From: Jejubacter calystegiae
GTDB taxonomy: Bacteria > Pseudomonadota > Gammaproteobacteria > Enterobacterales > Enterobacteriaceae
Reading direction: 5' to 3'
Assembly (NCBI RefSeq): GCF_005671395.1
Contig: NZ_CP040428.1
Span: 2,294,001-2,358,000 of the forward strand
DNA: 64,000 bases
Below, one piece after another: positions 8,257-17,131 of the stretch. The first letter of the stretch is position 1. Each line of letters starts with the position of its first letter. A program made the position numbers and the translations under genes. The notes beneath the pieces are model-generated. The model searched no databases and was not told the DNA's origin. It saw only the letters and a program-made list of their open reading frames with translations.

Positions 8257-9666
8257 ATGGGGCAAACGAGGCAAAAACATGCGCTGGGGGGCGGTTTAAC
8301 CACCCGCCATGTCACTATGCTATCCATCGCCGGCGTGATTGGCGCCAGCCTGTTTGTCGGCTCTGGCGTCGCCATAGCTCAGGCCGGTCCGGCGGTGCTG
8401 CTTTCTTATCTGTTCGCCGGTCTGCTGGTGGTCTTTATTATGCGAATGCTGGCGGAGATGGCGGTGGCTTCGCCGGATAGCGGATCTTTCTCTACCTATG
8501 CCGAGCAGGCCATCGGTAAGTGGGCGGGTTACACCATTGGCTGGCTTTACTGGTGGTTTTGGGTACTGGTGATTCCGCTAGAGGCCAATATCGCGGCAAT
8601 TATCCTGAATACCTGGATCCCGACGGTGCCGATTTGGCTATTTTCGCTGGCGATCGCGCTCGCATTAACCGGCAGTAATTTGCTAAGCGTCAGGAACTAT
8701 GGCGAGTTCGAGTTCTGGCTGGCGTTAAGCAAAGTCATTGCCATTCTGGCGTTTATTGTCATCGGCGCACTGGCCATTGCCGGGTTATTTCCCCATGTAG
8801 AGGTCAGCGGCGTATCGCGACTCTGGGATCACGGCGGCTTTATGCCGAATGGCTTTACCGCAGTGTTAAGTGCCATGCTGATCACCATGTTCTCTTTTAT
8901 GGGGGCGGAGATCGTCACCATTGCCGCCGCGGAATCGGCGACGCCGGAAAAACACATTATGCGCGCTACCCGATCGGTGATCTGGCGGATCTCCATTTTC
9001 TATCTGTGTTCGATCTTCGTCGTGGTGGCGCTGATCCCCTGGGATACGCCAGGACTGAAGAGTGTGGGATCTTACCGGGCGGTACTGGAGCTGCTTCAGG
9101 TGCCTTATGCCAAAGCGATTATGGATTTTGTGATCCTGCTGTCGGTGACCAGCTGCCTCAATTCTGCGCTCTATACCGCTTCGCGTATGCTCTATTCTCT
9201 GAGCCATCGCGGAGATGCGCCGGCCATCATGGGCATCACTAACCGCAAACGCACGCCCTGGGTAGCGGTGTTGCTTTCGACCGGTGCCGCGTTTCTGACG
9301 GTGATCGTCAATATTTATGCTCCCGCCAGGGTCTTTAACTTCCTGATTGCCAGCTCCGGTGCCATTGCGCTACTGGTCTATCTGGTGATAGCCGTATCCC
9401 AGCTGCGGATGCGTAAACGGCTGGAGCTCAGGGAAGGGGGGCTACGGTTCAAAATGTGGTTGTACCCCTGGCTAACCTGTATAGTGATTGCGTTTATTTG
9501 CACCGTGCTGGTGGTGATGCTGTTCCGCCCGGCTCAGCGTGTGGAGGTGATCTCCACGGTGGTTCTGAGTCTGGGGATTATCTGCACCGTGCCCGTGATG
9601 TCGCGCTGGAAGCGGCTGGTGGCATGGCGAAAGGTCTGGTTGCAGACTTCCCGCCAGGTGCGGTGA
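8257..9666 (+). CDS. gabP: 4-Aminobutyrate (GABA) permease
   Basis: This 469-residue amino acid-polyamine-organocation transporter has about twelve predicted membrane helices and imports GABA by proton symport. The N-terminal GGGLTTRHVTMLSIAGVIG, the conserved SFMGAEIVTIAAAES and the segment CLNSALYTASRMLYSL match E. coli GabP closely. It is in the same order as in E. coli except that gabD and gabT do not lie between lhgD and gabP. Imported GABA would need a transaminase encoded elsewhere. Confidence 0.94.
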   Translation: MGQTRQKHALGGGLTTRHVTMLSIAGVIGASLFVGSGVAIAQAGPAVLLSYLFAGLLVVFIMRMLAEMAVASPDSGSFSTYAEQAIGKWAGYTIGWLYWWFWVLVIPLEANIAAIILNTWIPTVPIWLFSLAIALALTGSNLLSVRNYGEFEFWLALSKVIAILAFIVIGALAIAGLFPHVEVSGVSRLWDHGGFMPNGFTAVLSAMLITMFSFMGAEIVTIAAAESATPEKHIMRATRSVIWRISIFYLCSIFVVVALIPWDTPGLKSVGSYRAVLELLQVPYAKAIMDFVILLSVTSCLNSALYTASRMLYSLSHRGDAPAIMGITNRKRTPWVAVLLSTGAAFLTVIVNIYAPARVFNFLIASSGAIALLVYLVIAVSQLRMRKRLELREGGLRFKMWLYPWLTCIVIAFICTVLVVMLFRPAQRVEVISTVVLSLGIICTVPVMSRWKRLVAWRKVWLQTSRQVR

Positions 9667-9716
9667 CCAGCGCGAGGTATTGGGCAGAAGGCAGTCGCGC
9701 GGAAGGAGTGTAATGA

Positions 9717-10403
9717 ATGACGTCACAAGGGCAGCCGCCTGCGATGGATGGCTATCAGCGGCTTAAGAAGGACATTATTCGCGGCCAGTATCAGCCCGAC
9801 GAGAAACTGCCGATGGGGATGCTGACCACCCGCTACGGCTTGGGGGTTGGGCCGCTGCGCGAAGCGCTGGCGCAACTGGTGGCCGAACGGCTGGTGACGG
9901 TGGTCAATCAGAAAGGCTACCGGGTGATGCCCATGTCGCAGTCGGAGCTGCTGGATATTTTTGATGCCCGCGCCAATATGGAGTCGATGTTGGTGCAGCT
10001 GGCGATAGCCCGCGGGGACGACGATTGGGAAGCGGAGATCCTGGCACGTGCGCATCTGCTCAATAAGATCGAAGCCAGTCAGGCCGGCGAGCAGGTGTTG
10101 GACGAGTGGGACAAACGTCATCAGGCGTTTCACAGCGCCATCGTTGCCGGCTGCGGCTCATGCTCTTTGCTGCTGATGCGCGGACACCTGTTCGATCTGG
10201 CGGCGCGTTACCGGTTTATCTGGCTGCGGAAAACGGTGCTTTCCGTCGATATGCTGGCAGAAAAGCAGGGCCAGCATCAGGCTCTGCTGGCGGCGATCCT
10301 TGAACGTGATGCCACCCGTGCCGGGGAGCTTATGCGTCAGCATTTGCTGTCGCCCATTCCCATTATTCAGAAAGCTATGGCGGAAAAGGCAGGGCCTGCA
10401 TAA
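9717..10403 (+). CDS. csiR: GntR-family repressor of the csiD operon
   Basis: Also called glaR. It has 228 residues, with a winged-helix GntR domain (about 12-80, with VGPLREALAQLVAERLV as recognition region) and a helical FadR-type ligand domain (about 85-220). In E. coli it represses the csiD operon and is relieved by glutarate. Sequence agreement with E. coli CsiR is strong (NQKGYRV, LLDIFDARANME, FDLAARYRFIWLR). The ATG at 9717 was chosen because it gives the family start; an ATG at 9713 is in another frame. The stop lies inside a hairpin. Confidence 0.92.
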   Translation: MTSQGQPPAMDGYQRLKKDIIRGQYQPDEKLPMGMLTTRYGLGVGPLREALAQLVAERLVTVVNQKGYRVMPMSQSELLDIFDARANMESMLVQLAIARGDDDWEAEILARAHLLNKIEASQAGEQVLDEWDKRHQAFHSAIVAGCGSCSLLLMRGHLFDLAARYRFIWLRKTVLSVDMLAEKQGQHQALLAAILERDATRAGELMRQHLLSPIPIIQKAMAEKAGPA

Positions 10404-10413
10404 CAGGCCCTGC
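10389..10413 (+). terminator. Hairpin closing the csiD-csiR operon
   Basis: GCAGGGCCTG at 10389 pairs perfectly with CAGGCCCTGC ending at 10413, with a five-base loop that contains the csiR stop. A clear T run is missing, so it may act on both strands or need Rho. Confidence 0.55.
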
Positions 10414-10429
10414 TGTGCTGCTCTGAGAA

Positions 10430-11548
10430 TCAGAAGGAGCGATGGAAGTTGGCAATCGGCAGTACCGGTACGGCAGCGTTGGTCGCCACGTTGATAATAC
10501 CAATCTGCAGACCTTCCAGGTGTTTGGTGGCGTTGATCAGACCAAACTGGAAGCTGGTGGTATCGGCGTAGTTGATCACACCGATATCGCTGGTGCTGTC
10601 ACCGGAAGAGACGTTAATCCCCCCCAGGTTCAGACCTTCAACGTTATGAGAAACGTTGATGCCGCCCAGGTTCAGGCCGGTAACATCGCCGCCGTTAAAG
10701 TTGACGGCACCCATGTTCATACCCTGAACGTTGTTCGCCACGTTGAAGCCACCCATGTTGAAGCCGACCATGTCATTGGTGCGGTTGATGGCGCCAAAGT
10801 TGAAACCGGTGGTATTTTCAGACCAGTTGATAGCGGTGATGTTGGCGCCAACGGTATCGCCAGACTTGTTGATCGGCGCAATGTTCAGGCCGGTCAGGTT
10901 ACCAGAGACGTTAACTGCTGCCACGTTCATCCCGGTGATGTCGCCTTCGCTCCAGTTTGCGATGACGCCGGTGTTCAGGCCTTCTACGTTACCGGTGTGG
11001 TTAAAGACGCTGATATTGGTGCCGTAAGTGTCCTGTTCAGTCCAGTTGAAGGGGCTGACGTTCACGCCATAGACCGAGCCGGTGCTGTAGTTAGCGATAC
11101 CGCCGATATTCACGCCGTTCACATCGCCGTTGGTGGTTACCGCGGCCAGGTTAACGCCGTTGACGGTCTGCGCGCCGCTATAGATGCCCAGGCTGGCGCC
11201 GGACAGGTAGCCCAACTGGTTAGCGATACCGATGTTCAGGCCGTTATCTTCACCGCCGTGCCAGTTGAACAGGCCAATAGCCGCGCCGTTCATTCCGTTA
11301 CGGATGTGGGAACCCGCTGCTGCGCCAATCTGCAGACCGTTAAGCTTATCCATTTCGGTATAGCCCAGAATTGGCAGGTCGAAGCCGTTTACCGTACCGG
11401 TCTGGCCATAGAACAGCGCGCCATGAAAGCCGTTGACCTCAGTATCATCGGGGAGGTTATTGAAGGATGATAATTGTACCGGCGTGGCATAGCTCGCAGC
11501 GGAAAACATCGCGCATGACAGTAATAAACCTAATGTAGAACGTTTCAT
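10430..11548 (-). CDS. Exported surface-repeat (LA_2272-like) beta-solenoid protein
   Basis: This 372-residue protein has a signal peptide (MKRSTLGLLLSCAMF, cleavage after ASYA). The rest is built from about twenty short degenerate units of 13-16 residues following VxGLNxGxINxSxN, for example VTGLNLGGINVSHN then VEGLNLGGINVSSG. The regular G, N and hydrophobic spacing suggests a narrow parallel beta-solenoid. The C-terminus GLQIGIINVATNAAVP is typical of the LA_2272-type surface-repeat family, whose function is unknown. A surface or outer-membrane position is likely but not proven. It is convergent with csiR and appears to be a single-gene unit. Confidence 0.75.
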   Translation of the reverse strand: MKRSTLGLLLSCAMFSAASYATPVQLSSFNNLPDDTEVNGFHGALFYGQTGTVNGFDLPILGYTEMDKLNGLQIGAAAGSHIRNGMNGAAIGLFNWHGGEDNGLNIGIANQLGYLSGASLGIYSGAQTVNGVNLAAVTTNGDVNGVNIGGIANYSTGSVYGVNVSPFNWTEQDTYGTNISVFNHTGNVEGLNTGVIANWSEGDITGMNVAAVNVSGNLTGLNIAPINKSGDTVGANITAINWSENTTGFNFGAINRTNDMVGFNMGGFNVANNVQGMNMGAVNFNGGDVTGLNLGGINVSHNVEGLNLGGINVSSGDSTSDIGVINYADTTSFQFGLINATKHLEGLQIGIINVATNAAVPVLPIANFHRSF

Positions 11549-11579
11549 TTTTTATCCCGACTTGCTTCTGATTCAGTAA

Positions 11580-11617
11580 ATTATCCGGTCGGCAGGTCTC
11601 GTGGAACGCCGGATAAT
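11580..11617. promoter_or_regulatory. Inverted repeat upstream of the surface-repeat gene
   Basis: ATTATCCGG (11580-11588) and CCGGATAAT (11609-11617) are perfect 9-base arms around 20 bases, about 30 bases upstream of the start codon of the minus-strand gene. It could form a hairpin in the mRNA leader or be a spaced operator. Role is unknown. Confidence 0.35.
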
Positions 11618-12976
11618 ATCGGTCCGGCACCCGTCATAAATTAGCAATTAATGCTGATTCATGGTCGGTCACAAAATAAGCCGAATCTTATGTTGGTGAT
11701 TTGATGTTTATTAACTTACTGTTTTTCATGTGTTTATCTTTGCAAAAAATGCTTCTAAATAGAGGTTTACTGGAACGAATTTATTTTTTACATGTCGTTA
11801 AAATGCAATTTTTATATTTATTTAATTTAATCTTTTTATTTTTGTGTTATTTTATTAATGATTGTTATATTTTTATTGGTTATTCCGTGAGGCTGATTTT
11901 AATCACAGGTAAAGCATCTGGCGGTTATTATCTATTGACTGTAACTCCGGGTAGGAAATAGTCATTGTCTGTCCCAAAAAAATTCCTGTGCAAAAAAAGC
12001 AAGAAAACGACTGGCATAAATGCGCAGAGGAGAGAGACACATCGAGCTGTCTATCTATCCATCTGATTTATGGCAGGAAAGCTAAGCGTGATACGTCTTC
12101 CTATCATGCCGGAAAACGGCCATCGCATATTGTTCTGCAGGTGGCGTAAGCGTTTGGGGTTTGTTCTGATATATCAGTAGGCCGTGGTTGGAAAAAACAG
12201 AGAATAGTCTTAATTCAGATTGTTTGACGCCATTATCAGAGTGAACGCATTTACCTTTATGTTGATAACAAGGCGGTAAACAAAGTATCACGCTGACCCG
12301 ATGCCGACATTCTGCGATCAAAAACGTCGGACCAGGATACTGAAGCGGGAAAATTATTCACCGGGATTTATACGGGCGCTCCAGCCGTAAATCAGAAGCG
12401 GCTGGAAAAAGGGCCGTTTTGCTGAAACCGGCATCTGTGGTAAGTCGGGCTGCCTGCTCCGGTGTTGGCAGTAACAGATGCCCGATGAGCCGGGCTTTGA
12501 CTTCGGCGATGGTGCGTTTCTGCTGGCTGACCAACGCCTGCATGGCGGTCCTGACCGCCAGTCGGTTATCAAAATCAACAGTCTGGGCATCGGCGGTCAT
12601 TCCGGCACAGACCCGCTGACCATTGGGGTTCAGTCGTACGGCGCTCTGCGAGTGAACGTCTGAATTTTTGCTGAAGGGAACCCCGCTTTTGGATTGCATG
12701 ATTAATTTCGGGCAGTAAAAGAAAGTGGCTTTTTATCCCCCTGTCACTGCGCCTTTAATCCATTAGCACCTCTTTAGTGTTACCTGAACGTGCGTATTCG
12801 CCCCCTGAGTGGCGAAAAAAATTAACATTCCCGCCCCATTGATAGCACGAAAAAGGAATAATTTTGAAAATAAAAATCTACAATAGATTTACATTTCTTT
12901 GACTTGTAACATACCCGGTAAACAGGCGTCGGTATTCTGCCCGCCTGAGTTTGTTTCACACGATTTGGAGTTCCCG
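11618..12976. other. Long stretch with no convincing intact gene
   Basis: About 1.36 kb separates the surface-repeat gene from the PQQ dehydrogenase. 11700-11960 is strikingly AT-rich and holds one 86-codon frame of hydrophobic and aromatic residues, as expected by chance in such DNA. 12080-12700 has ordinary base composition and two short minus-strand frames (12082-12321 and 12358-12699), perhaps remnants. 12720-12976 is AT-rich and should hold the promoter of the dehydrogenase gene. I found no RNA gene or insertion-sequence ends. Confidence 0.5.
12358..12699 (-). pseudogene. Possible remnant of a SAM-dependent methyltransferase gene
   Basis: This is a 113-codon frame. Its second half, LLPTPEQAARLTTDAGFSKTALF, resembles the C-terminal part of class I methyltransferases (TPEE...LLxxAGFxxVxxF), but the SAM-binding core is absent. 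With no neighbours and a short length, a decayed fragment is the best reading. It could also be a chance frame. Confidence 0.25.
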
Positions 12977-15373
12977 ATGAGCGCAACAAGGCCATCTTCT
13001 CTTTTTTGGCTGCGACTTGCAGCAATAGCGAGTCTGATACTCGGCCTGGCTTCGGCCTTCGGCGGTATCTGGCTGCTGAGCCTGGGCGGCTCGGCTTACT
13101 TTTTAATTGCTGGCTTGATGGTTATTGCCACCGGCGTGCTGCTACTGAAAGGTAAGCGTAGCGCCCTGTGGCTGTATGCATTAATGCTGTTTGGCAGCAC
13201 CCTGTGGGCGCTGTATGAAGTGCGTCTGGACTGGTGGCAGTTGCTGCCGCGTCTGGATATCTGGTTTGCTCTGGGTCTGCTGATTGCACTGCCTGTGGTG
13301 AGCCGTCATTTGGGGGCTGCCGACCAGCGCGGCGCTGGCGTGAAGACCCTGTGGGGATCGCTTGCTATTGCGCTGGCGGTTGGCGTTGCCAGCCTGTTCG
13401 TTGATCCTTACAGCATCAACGGCAACCTGGAACGTCAGGCCGCTCTGGCCGAAAACGCGGCACCGGCACAGCCTGACGGTGACTGGCAGCAGTGGGGCGG
13501 CGACCATTTTGGTCAGCGTTACTCCCCGCTGAAGCAGATTACTGCGGATAACGTTAGCAACCTGGAAGTGGCCTGGACTTATCGTACAGGCGATATGCCG
13601 ACCGATATCGATCCGGCTGAGATTACCGACGAGAACACTCCACTGAAAGTGGGCAACATGCTTTATCTGTGCACTCCGCACAGCAAAGTTATCGCGGTGA
13701 ATGCCACCACCGGTAAAGAGATCTGGAAGTTCGACCCGAAAATTAAGGGCGACAACGGTAGCTTTAAAGGCTGGGAGCACATGACCTGCCGCGGCGTCTC
13801 TTACTACAACCTGAACGATAACGCCGCCACCACGCAGAATGCCGACGCGCAGCCGAAGATGTGCCAGCGTCGCCTGTATCTGCCGACCGCTGATGGTCGT
13901 CTGATCGCGCTGAACGCCGACGACGGTAAAGTATGCCGCGATTTCGGTAATCAGGGTGAAGTGAACCTGCTGACTGCGAACCTGGGCGGCACTAACCCGC
14001 CGGGCGGTTACTACTCCACCTCTCCGGCCACTGTTGTTGACGGCCTGGTAATTATTGGTGGTCACGTCAGCGATAACGTTTCAGTTAACGAACCTTCTGG
14101 CGTAGTGCGTGCATTTGATGCCCGCGATGGCCATCTGGTCTGGAACTGGGATGCCGGTAACCCAACGGAAACCCGTCCGCTGCCGGAAGGCCAGCACTAC
14201 ACGCCGAACTCTCCTAACATGTGGTCGGTGATGAGTGTGGATCCCAAACTGGGTCTGATCTACCTGCCGCTGGGCAACCAGATGCCTGACCAGTGGGGCG
14301 GTAAGCGTTCTCCTGAGACTGAAAAATACAGTGCAGGCGTTGTTGCTCTGAATGTGAAGACCGGTCAGCCGGTGTGGAACTATCAGTTCACCCACCATGA
14401 CCTGTGGGATATGGACGTGGGCGGCCAGCCGACCCTGACCGATATCAAAACTAAAGACGGTGTGAAACCGGCGCTGGTAGCTTCGACCAAGCAGGGCAGT
14501 ATTTATGTCCTCGACCGTCGTAACGGCTCTCCGATCGTGCCGATTACCGAAGTACCGCGCCCGGCCAGTAATGTGGAAGGGGAGACGGCATCGCCGACTC
14601 AGCCGCTTTCGGCACTGAACTTTACGCCGGATCCGCTGAAAGAATCCTCGATGTGGGGGACCAACCCCTTCGATATGCTGTACTGCCGCATTAAGTTTAA
14701 GTCTCTGCGCTATGAAGGCACCTTTACGCCGCCGTCGACTCAGGGCTCCATCGTTTACCCGGGTAACTTCGGGGTATTTGACTGGGGTGGCGTTTCCGTC
14801 GATCCCGAGCGTCAGATTGCCTTTGTTAACCCGAGCTACATGGCTTTCTATGACACCCTGATTCCGGCCTCTGAAATCAACGCGGAAGACAAAGCGGAAA
14901 GCGAAACCTCAGGCGTTCACAAGAACACCGGCGCGCCTTATGGCGTAACCATGTCGCCGCTGCTGACTCCGTGGGGCATTCCCTGCCAGTCTCCGCCGTG
15001 GGGCTATGTGGCGGCTGTAGATCTGACTACCCATAAGGTTATCTGGAAGCATAAGAACGGTACCGTTCGCGACTCCGCGCCGCTGCCGATTCCGATGCCG
15101 CTGGGCGTGCCTTCTCTGGGCGGTCCGATTGTTACCGCCGGGGGCGTTGGTTTCCTGAGCGGAACCCTGGACTACTATATCCGCGCTTACGATATGCGTA
15201 ACGGTAAAGAGCTGTGGAAAGCCCGTCTGCCGGCAGGCGGTCAGGCAACGCCGATGAGCTATAAAGGTGAAGATGGTCGTCAGTACATCGTGGTTGCCGC
15301 GGGCGGCCATGGTTCACTGGGCACTAAGCTGGGTGACTATGTCGTAGCCTATGCGCTGCCTGAGAAAAAATAA
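12977..15373 (+). CDS. gcd: Membrane-bound PQQ-dependent dehydrogenase, glucose type
   Basis: This 798-residue enzyme has five N-terminal transmembrane helices (roughly 11-34, 40-58, 62-81, 94-108 and 124-142) followed by an eight-bladed quinoprotein propeller in the periplasm. Family segments include GQRYSPLKQI near the start of the propeller, HHDLWDMD (473-480, the region of the catalytic and quinone-linking aspartate in E. coli Gcd), QGSIYVLDRR, and the C-terminal GGQATPMSY and GGHGSLGTKLGDY. It would oxidise aldoses such as glucose to the lactone and reduce ubiquinone. The ATG at 12977 follows GGAG. PQQ synthesis genes are not in the window. A quinate/shikimate-type substrate cannot be excluded. 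Confidence 0.85.
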   Translation: MSATRPSSLFWLRLAAIASLILGLASAFGGIWLLSLGGSAYFLIAGLMVIATGVLLLKGKRSALWLYALMLFGSTLWALYEVRLDWWQLLPRLDIWFALGLLIALPVVSRHLGAADQRGAGVKTLWGSLAIALAVGVASLFVDPYSINGNLERQAALAENAAPAQPDGDWQQWGGDHFGQRYSPLKQITADNVSNLEVAWTYRTGDMPTDIDPAEITDENTPLKVGNMLYLCTPHSKVIAVNATTGKEIWKFDPKIKGDNGSFKGWEHMTCRGVSYYNLNDNAATTQNADAQPKMCQRRLYLPTADGRLIALNADDGKVCRDFGNQGEVNLLTANLGGTNPPGGYYSTSPATVVDGLVIIGGHVSDNVSVNEPSGVVRAFDARDGHLVWNWDAGNPTETRPLPEGQHYTPNSPNMWSVMSVDPKLGLIYLPLGNQMPDQWGGKRSPETEKYSAGVVALNVKTGQPVWNYQFTHHDLWDMDVGGQPTLTDIKTKDGVKPALVASTKQGSIYVLDRRNGSPIVPITEVPRPASNVEGETASPTQPLSALNFTPDPLKESSMWGTNPFDMLYCRIKFKSLRYEGTFTPPSTQGSIVYPGNFGVFDWGGVSVDPERQIAFVNPSYMAFYDTLIPASEINAEDKAESETSGVHKNTGAPYGVTMSPLLTPWGIPCQSPPWGYVAAVDLTTHKVIWKHKNGTVRDSAPLPIPMPLGVPSLGGPIVTAGGVGFLSGTLDYYIRAYDMRNGKELWKARLPAGGQATPMSYKGEDGRQYIVVAAGGHGSLGTKLGDYVVAYALPEKK

Positions 15374-15487
15374 GATCTGACGATGCCGTAAGGCATTAAC
15401 TAAAGGCCAGAATGGGTAACATCCAGGCTTTAGTCAGGTGAAGAAGGCTTTGGCCGGACGGCGTTTCACCCACGCTTAACGGCCAAT

Positions 15488-15518
15488 AAAAAAACCGACG
15501 GCAACGTCGGTTTTTTTT
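15488..15518. terminator. Bidirectional terminator between gcd and the catalase gene
   Basis: AAAAAAACCGACG and CGTCGGTTTTTTTT form a strong stem around GCAA with A and T runs on both sides. It can stop both converging transcripts. Confidence 0.9.
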
Positions 15519-15538
15519 ATGTCCGAAACTTATACCCT

Positions 15539-17005
15539 TTAAGGCTGGTTGCGGGCGGCTTTGACCTTCTGTTCAATACGGTCGCCGATATTCTTATCGA
15601 TATTGCGCCAGTATTCGAAGGCGCGCGACAGCACCGGCTCTTCCACGCCGTTCAACAGATGGCCGCTGACGTTGTTGACCAGGCGTTCGCGGGCGGCATC
15701 GTCCATGACCTTGTTAACCAGAATATTGGCCTGACCGAAGTCATCGTCATCCTTACGCAGCGTATAGGCCTGACGCACCATCTGTCCCTGGGATTCCCAT
15801 ACCGCAACTTCCGGATAGCGCTGGCCGTCTGCCGCCGGGCCCCCCTTCGAATTCGGCGCATAGACCGGGTCGGAAACCGGATTCATGCGCATGGGGCCAT
15901 CTTTGCTGTAGCTGTTGACCGGCGCTTTCGGGGTGTTGACCGGAATCTGCTTATAGTTGACTCCCAGGCGGTGACGGTGCGCGTCGGCATAGGAGAAAAC
16001 GCGACCCAGTAGCATCTTATCGGGACTCAGACCGATGCCCGGTACCAGGTTGTTAGGCTCAAAGGCCGCCTGCTCAATCTGGGAGTGGTTATCGGTGGGG
16101 TTTTTGTCCAGCACCAGTTTGCCGACCTTAATCAGCGGGTAATCGCCGTGGGGCCAGACTTTGGTCAGATCGAACGGGTTATAGCGGTAGGTTTCCGCCT
16201 CCTGGAACGGCATAATCTGCATATACAGCGTCCAGCTCGGGAAGTCGCCTTTCTTGATAGCGTCGTACAGATCCCGGGTATGGTAATCGCCATCCTGACC
16301 GGCCAGCAGATCGGCGTTATCCTGGGTCAGGAACTCCACCCCCTGATCGGTTTTGAAGTGGTATTTCACCCAGAACTTCTCGCCGCTGGCGTTCACCCAC
16401 ATATAGGTATGGCTGGAGTAGCCGTTCATATGGCGCCAGCTTTTCGGAATACCGCGATCTCCCATCAGCCAGGTGACCTGGTGGGCTGATTCCGGCGACA
16501 GGGTCCAGAAATCCCACTGCATATCGTGGTCGCGCAGGTTATTGTCGGCGCGGCGTTTTTGGGAGCGTATAAAGTGCTGAAACTTCATGGGATCGCGGAT
16601 AAAGAACACCGGAGTGTTATTTCCGACCATGTCGTAATTGCCTTCGCTGGTGTAAAACTTAATGGCAAAACCGCGCGGATCGCGCCAGGTGTCCGGGCTA
16701 CCGCGCTCGCCGGCAACGGTTGAGAAACGAATAACCAGGTCTGTTTTGGTACCTGGCTGGAACAGAGCCGCTTTGGTATAACGGCTAACGTCTTCGGTCA
16801 CTTCAAAGTAGCCAAATGCGCCACTACCTTTAGCGTGGGGCTGGCGCTCCGGAATGCGTTCCCGGTTAAAGTTGGCCATCTGTTCAATCAGATAGTGATC
16901 GTGCAACAGCAGGGGGCCATCCGGGCCGACGGACAGCGAATGCTCGTCACTGGCGACGGGAATGCCAGCATCGGTCGTCGTGGGTTTGCGGTTATCATTG
17001 CTCAT
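15539..17005 (-). CDS. Small-subunit monofunctional haem catalase
   Basis: This 488-residue protein decomposes hydrogen peroxide to water and oxygen. The catalytic histidine is H57 in [14 protein letters not shown], the distal asparagine is N130 in [10 protein letters not shown], and the proximal haem ligand is Y339 in [14 protein letters not shown]. The length and the absence of the C-terminal flavodoxin-like domain of E. coli KatE (about 750 residues) place it in the small-subunit KatA-type group. No signal peptide is visible, so it is cytoplasmic. It is divergent from the hydrolase gene, with a short shared intergenic region. Confidence 0.95.
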   Translation of the reverse strand: MSNDNRKPTTTDAGIPVASDEHSLSVGPDGPLLLHDHYLIEQMANFNRERIPERQPHAKGSGAFGYFEVTEDVSRYTKAALFQPGTKTDLVIRFSTVAGERGSPDTWRDPRGFAIKFYTSEGNYDMVGNNTPVFFIRDPMKFQHFIRSQKRRADNNLRDHDMQWDFWTLSPESAHQVTWLMGDRGIPKSWRHMNGYSSHTYMWVNASGEKFWVKYHFKTDQGVEFLTQDNADLLAGQDGDYHTRDLYDAIKKGDFPSWTLYMQIMPFQEAETYRYNPFDLTKVWPHGDYPLIKVGKLVLDKNPTDNHSQIEQAAFEPNNLVPGIGLSPDKMLLGRVFSYADAHRHRLGVNYKQIPVNTPKAPVNSYSKDGPMRMNPVSDPVYAPNSKGGPAADGQRYPEVAVWESQGQMVRQAYTLRKDDDDFGQANILVNKVMDDAARERLVNNVSGHLLNGVEEPVLSRAFEYWRNIDKNIGDRIEQKVKAARNQP

Positions 17006-17131
17006 TGCATTCTTCTCCGACTTTTTTCTGATATGTGCAGGAAATAAGCGTAGCGTATAAATTCCTTATTGGTTGTGTGGCATGGGATAAATGGGCGAAT
17101 CGATCAATCGCCTTATCGACAGGGGGGCAGG

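Noticed and set aside
10442-11470. A 342-codon open frame on the plus strand
   Set aside because: It is antisense to the surface-repeat gene and open only because that gene's repeated codons avoid stops on the other strand. It has no ribosome site and a valine/alanine/aspartate-rich translation without family features.
11701-11961. 86-codon hydrophobic ORF on the plus strand
   Set aside because: It lies in very AT-rich DNA where Phe, Leu, Ile and Tyr codons arise by chance. No ribosome site, domain or neighbour supports it.
12082-12321. 79-codon minus-strand ORF
   Set aside because: No recognised family and no ribosome site. Kept only as part of the gene-poor stretch description.
13181-14065. 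294-codon minus-strand ORF
   Set aside because: It is antisense to gcd, with no domain signature.
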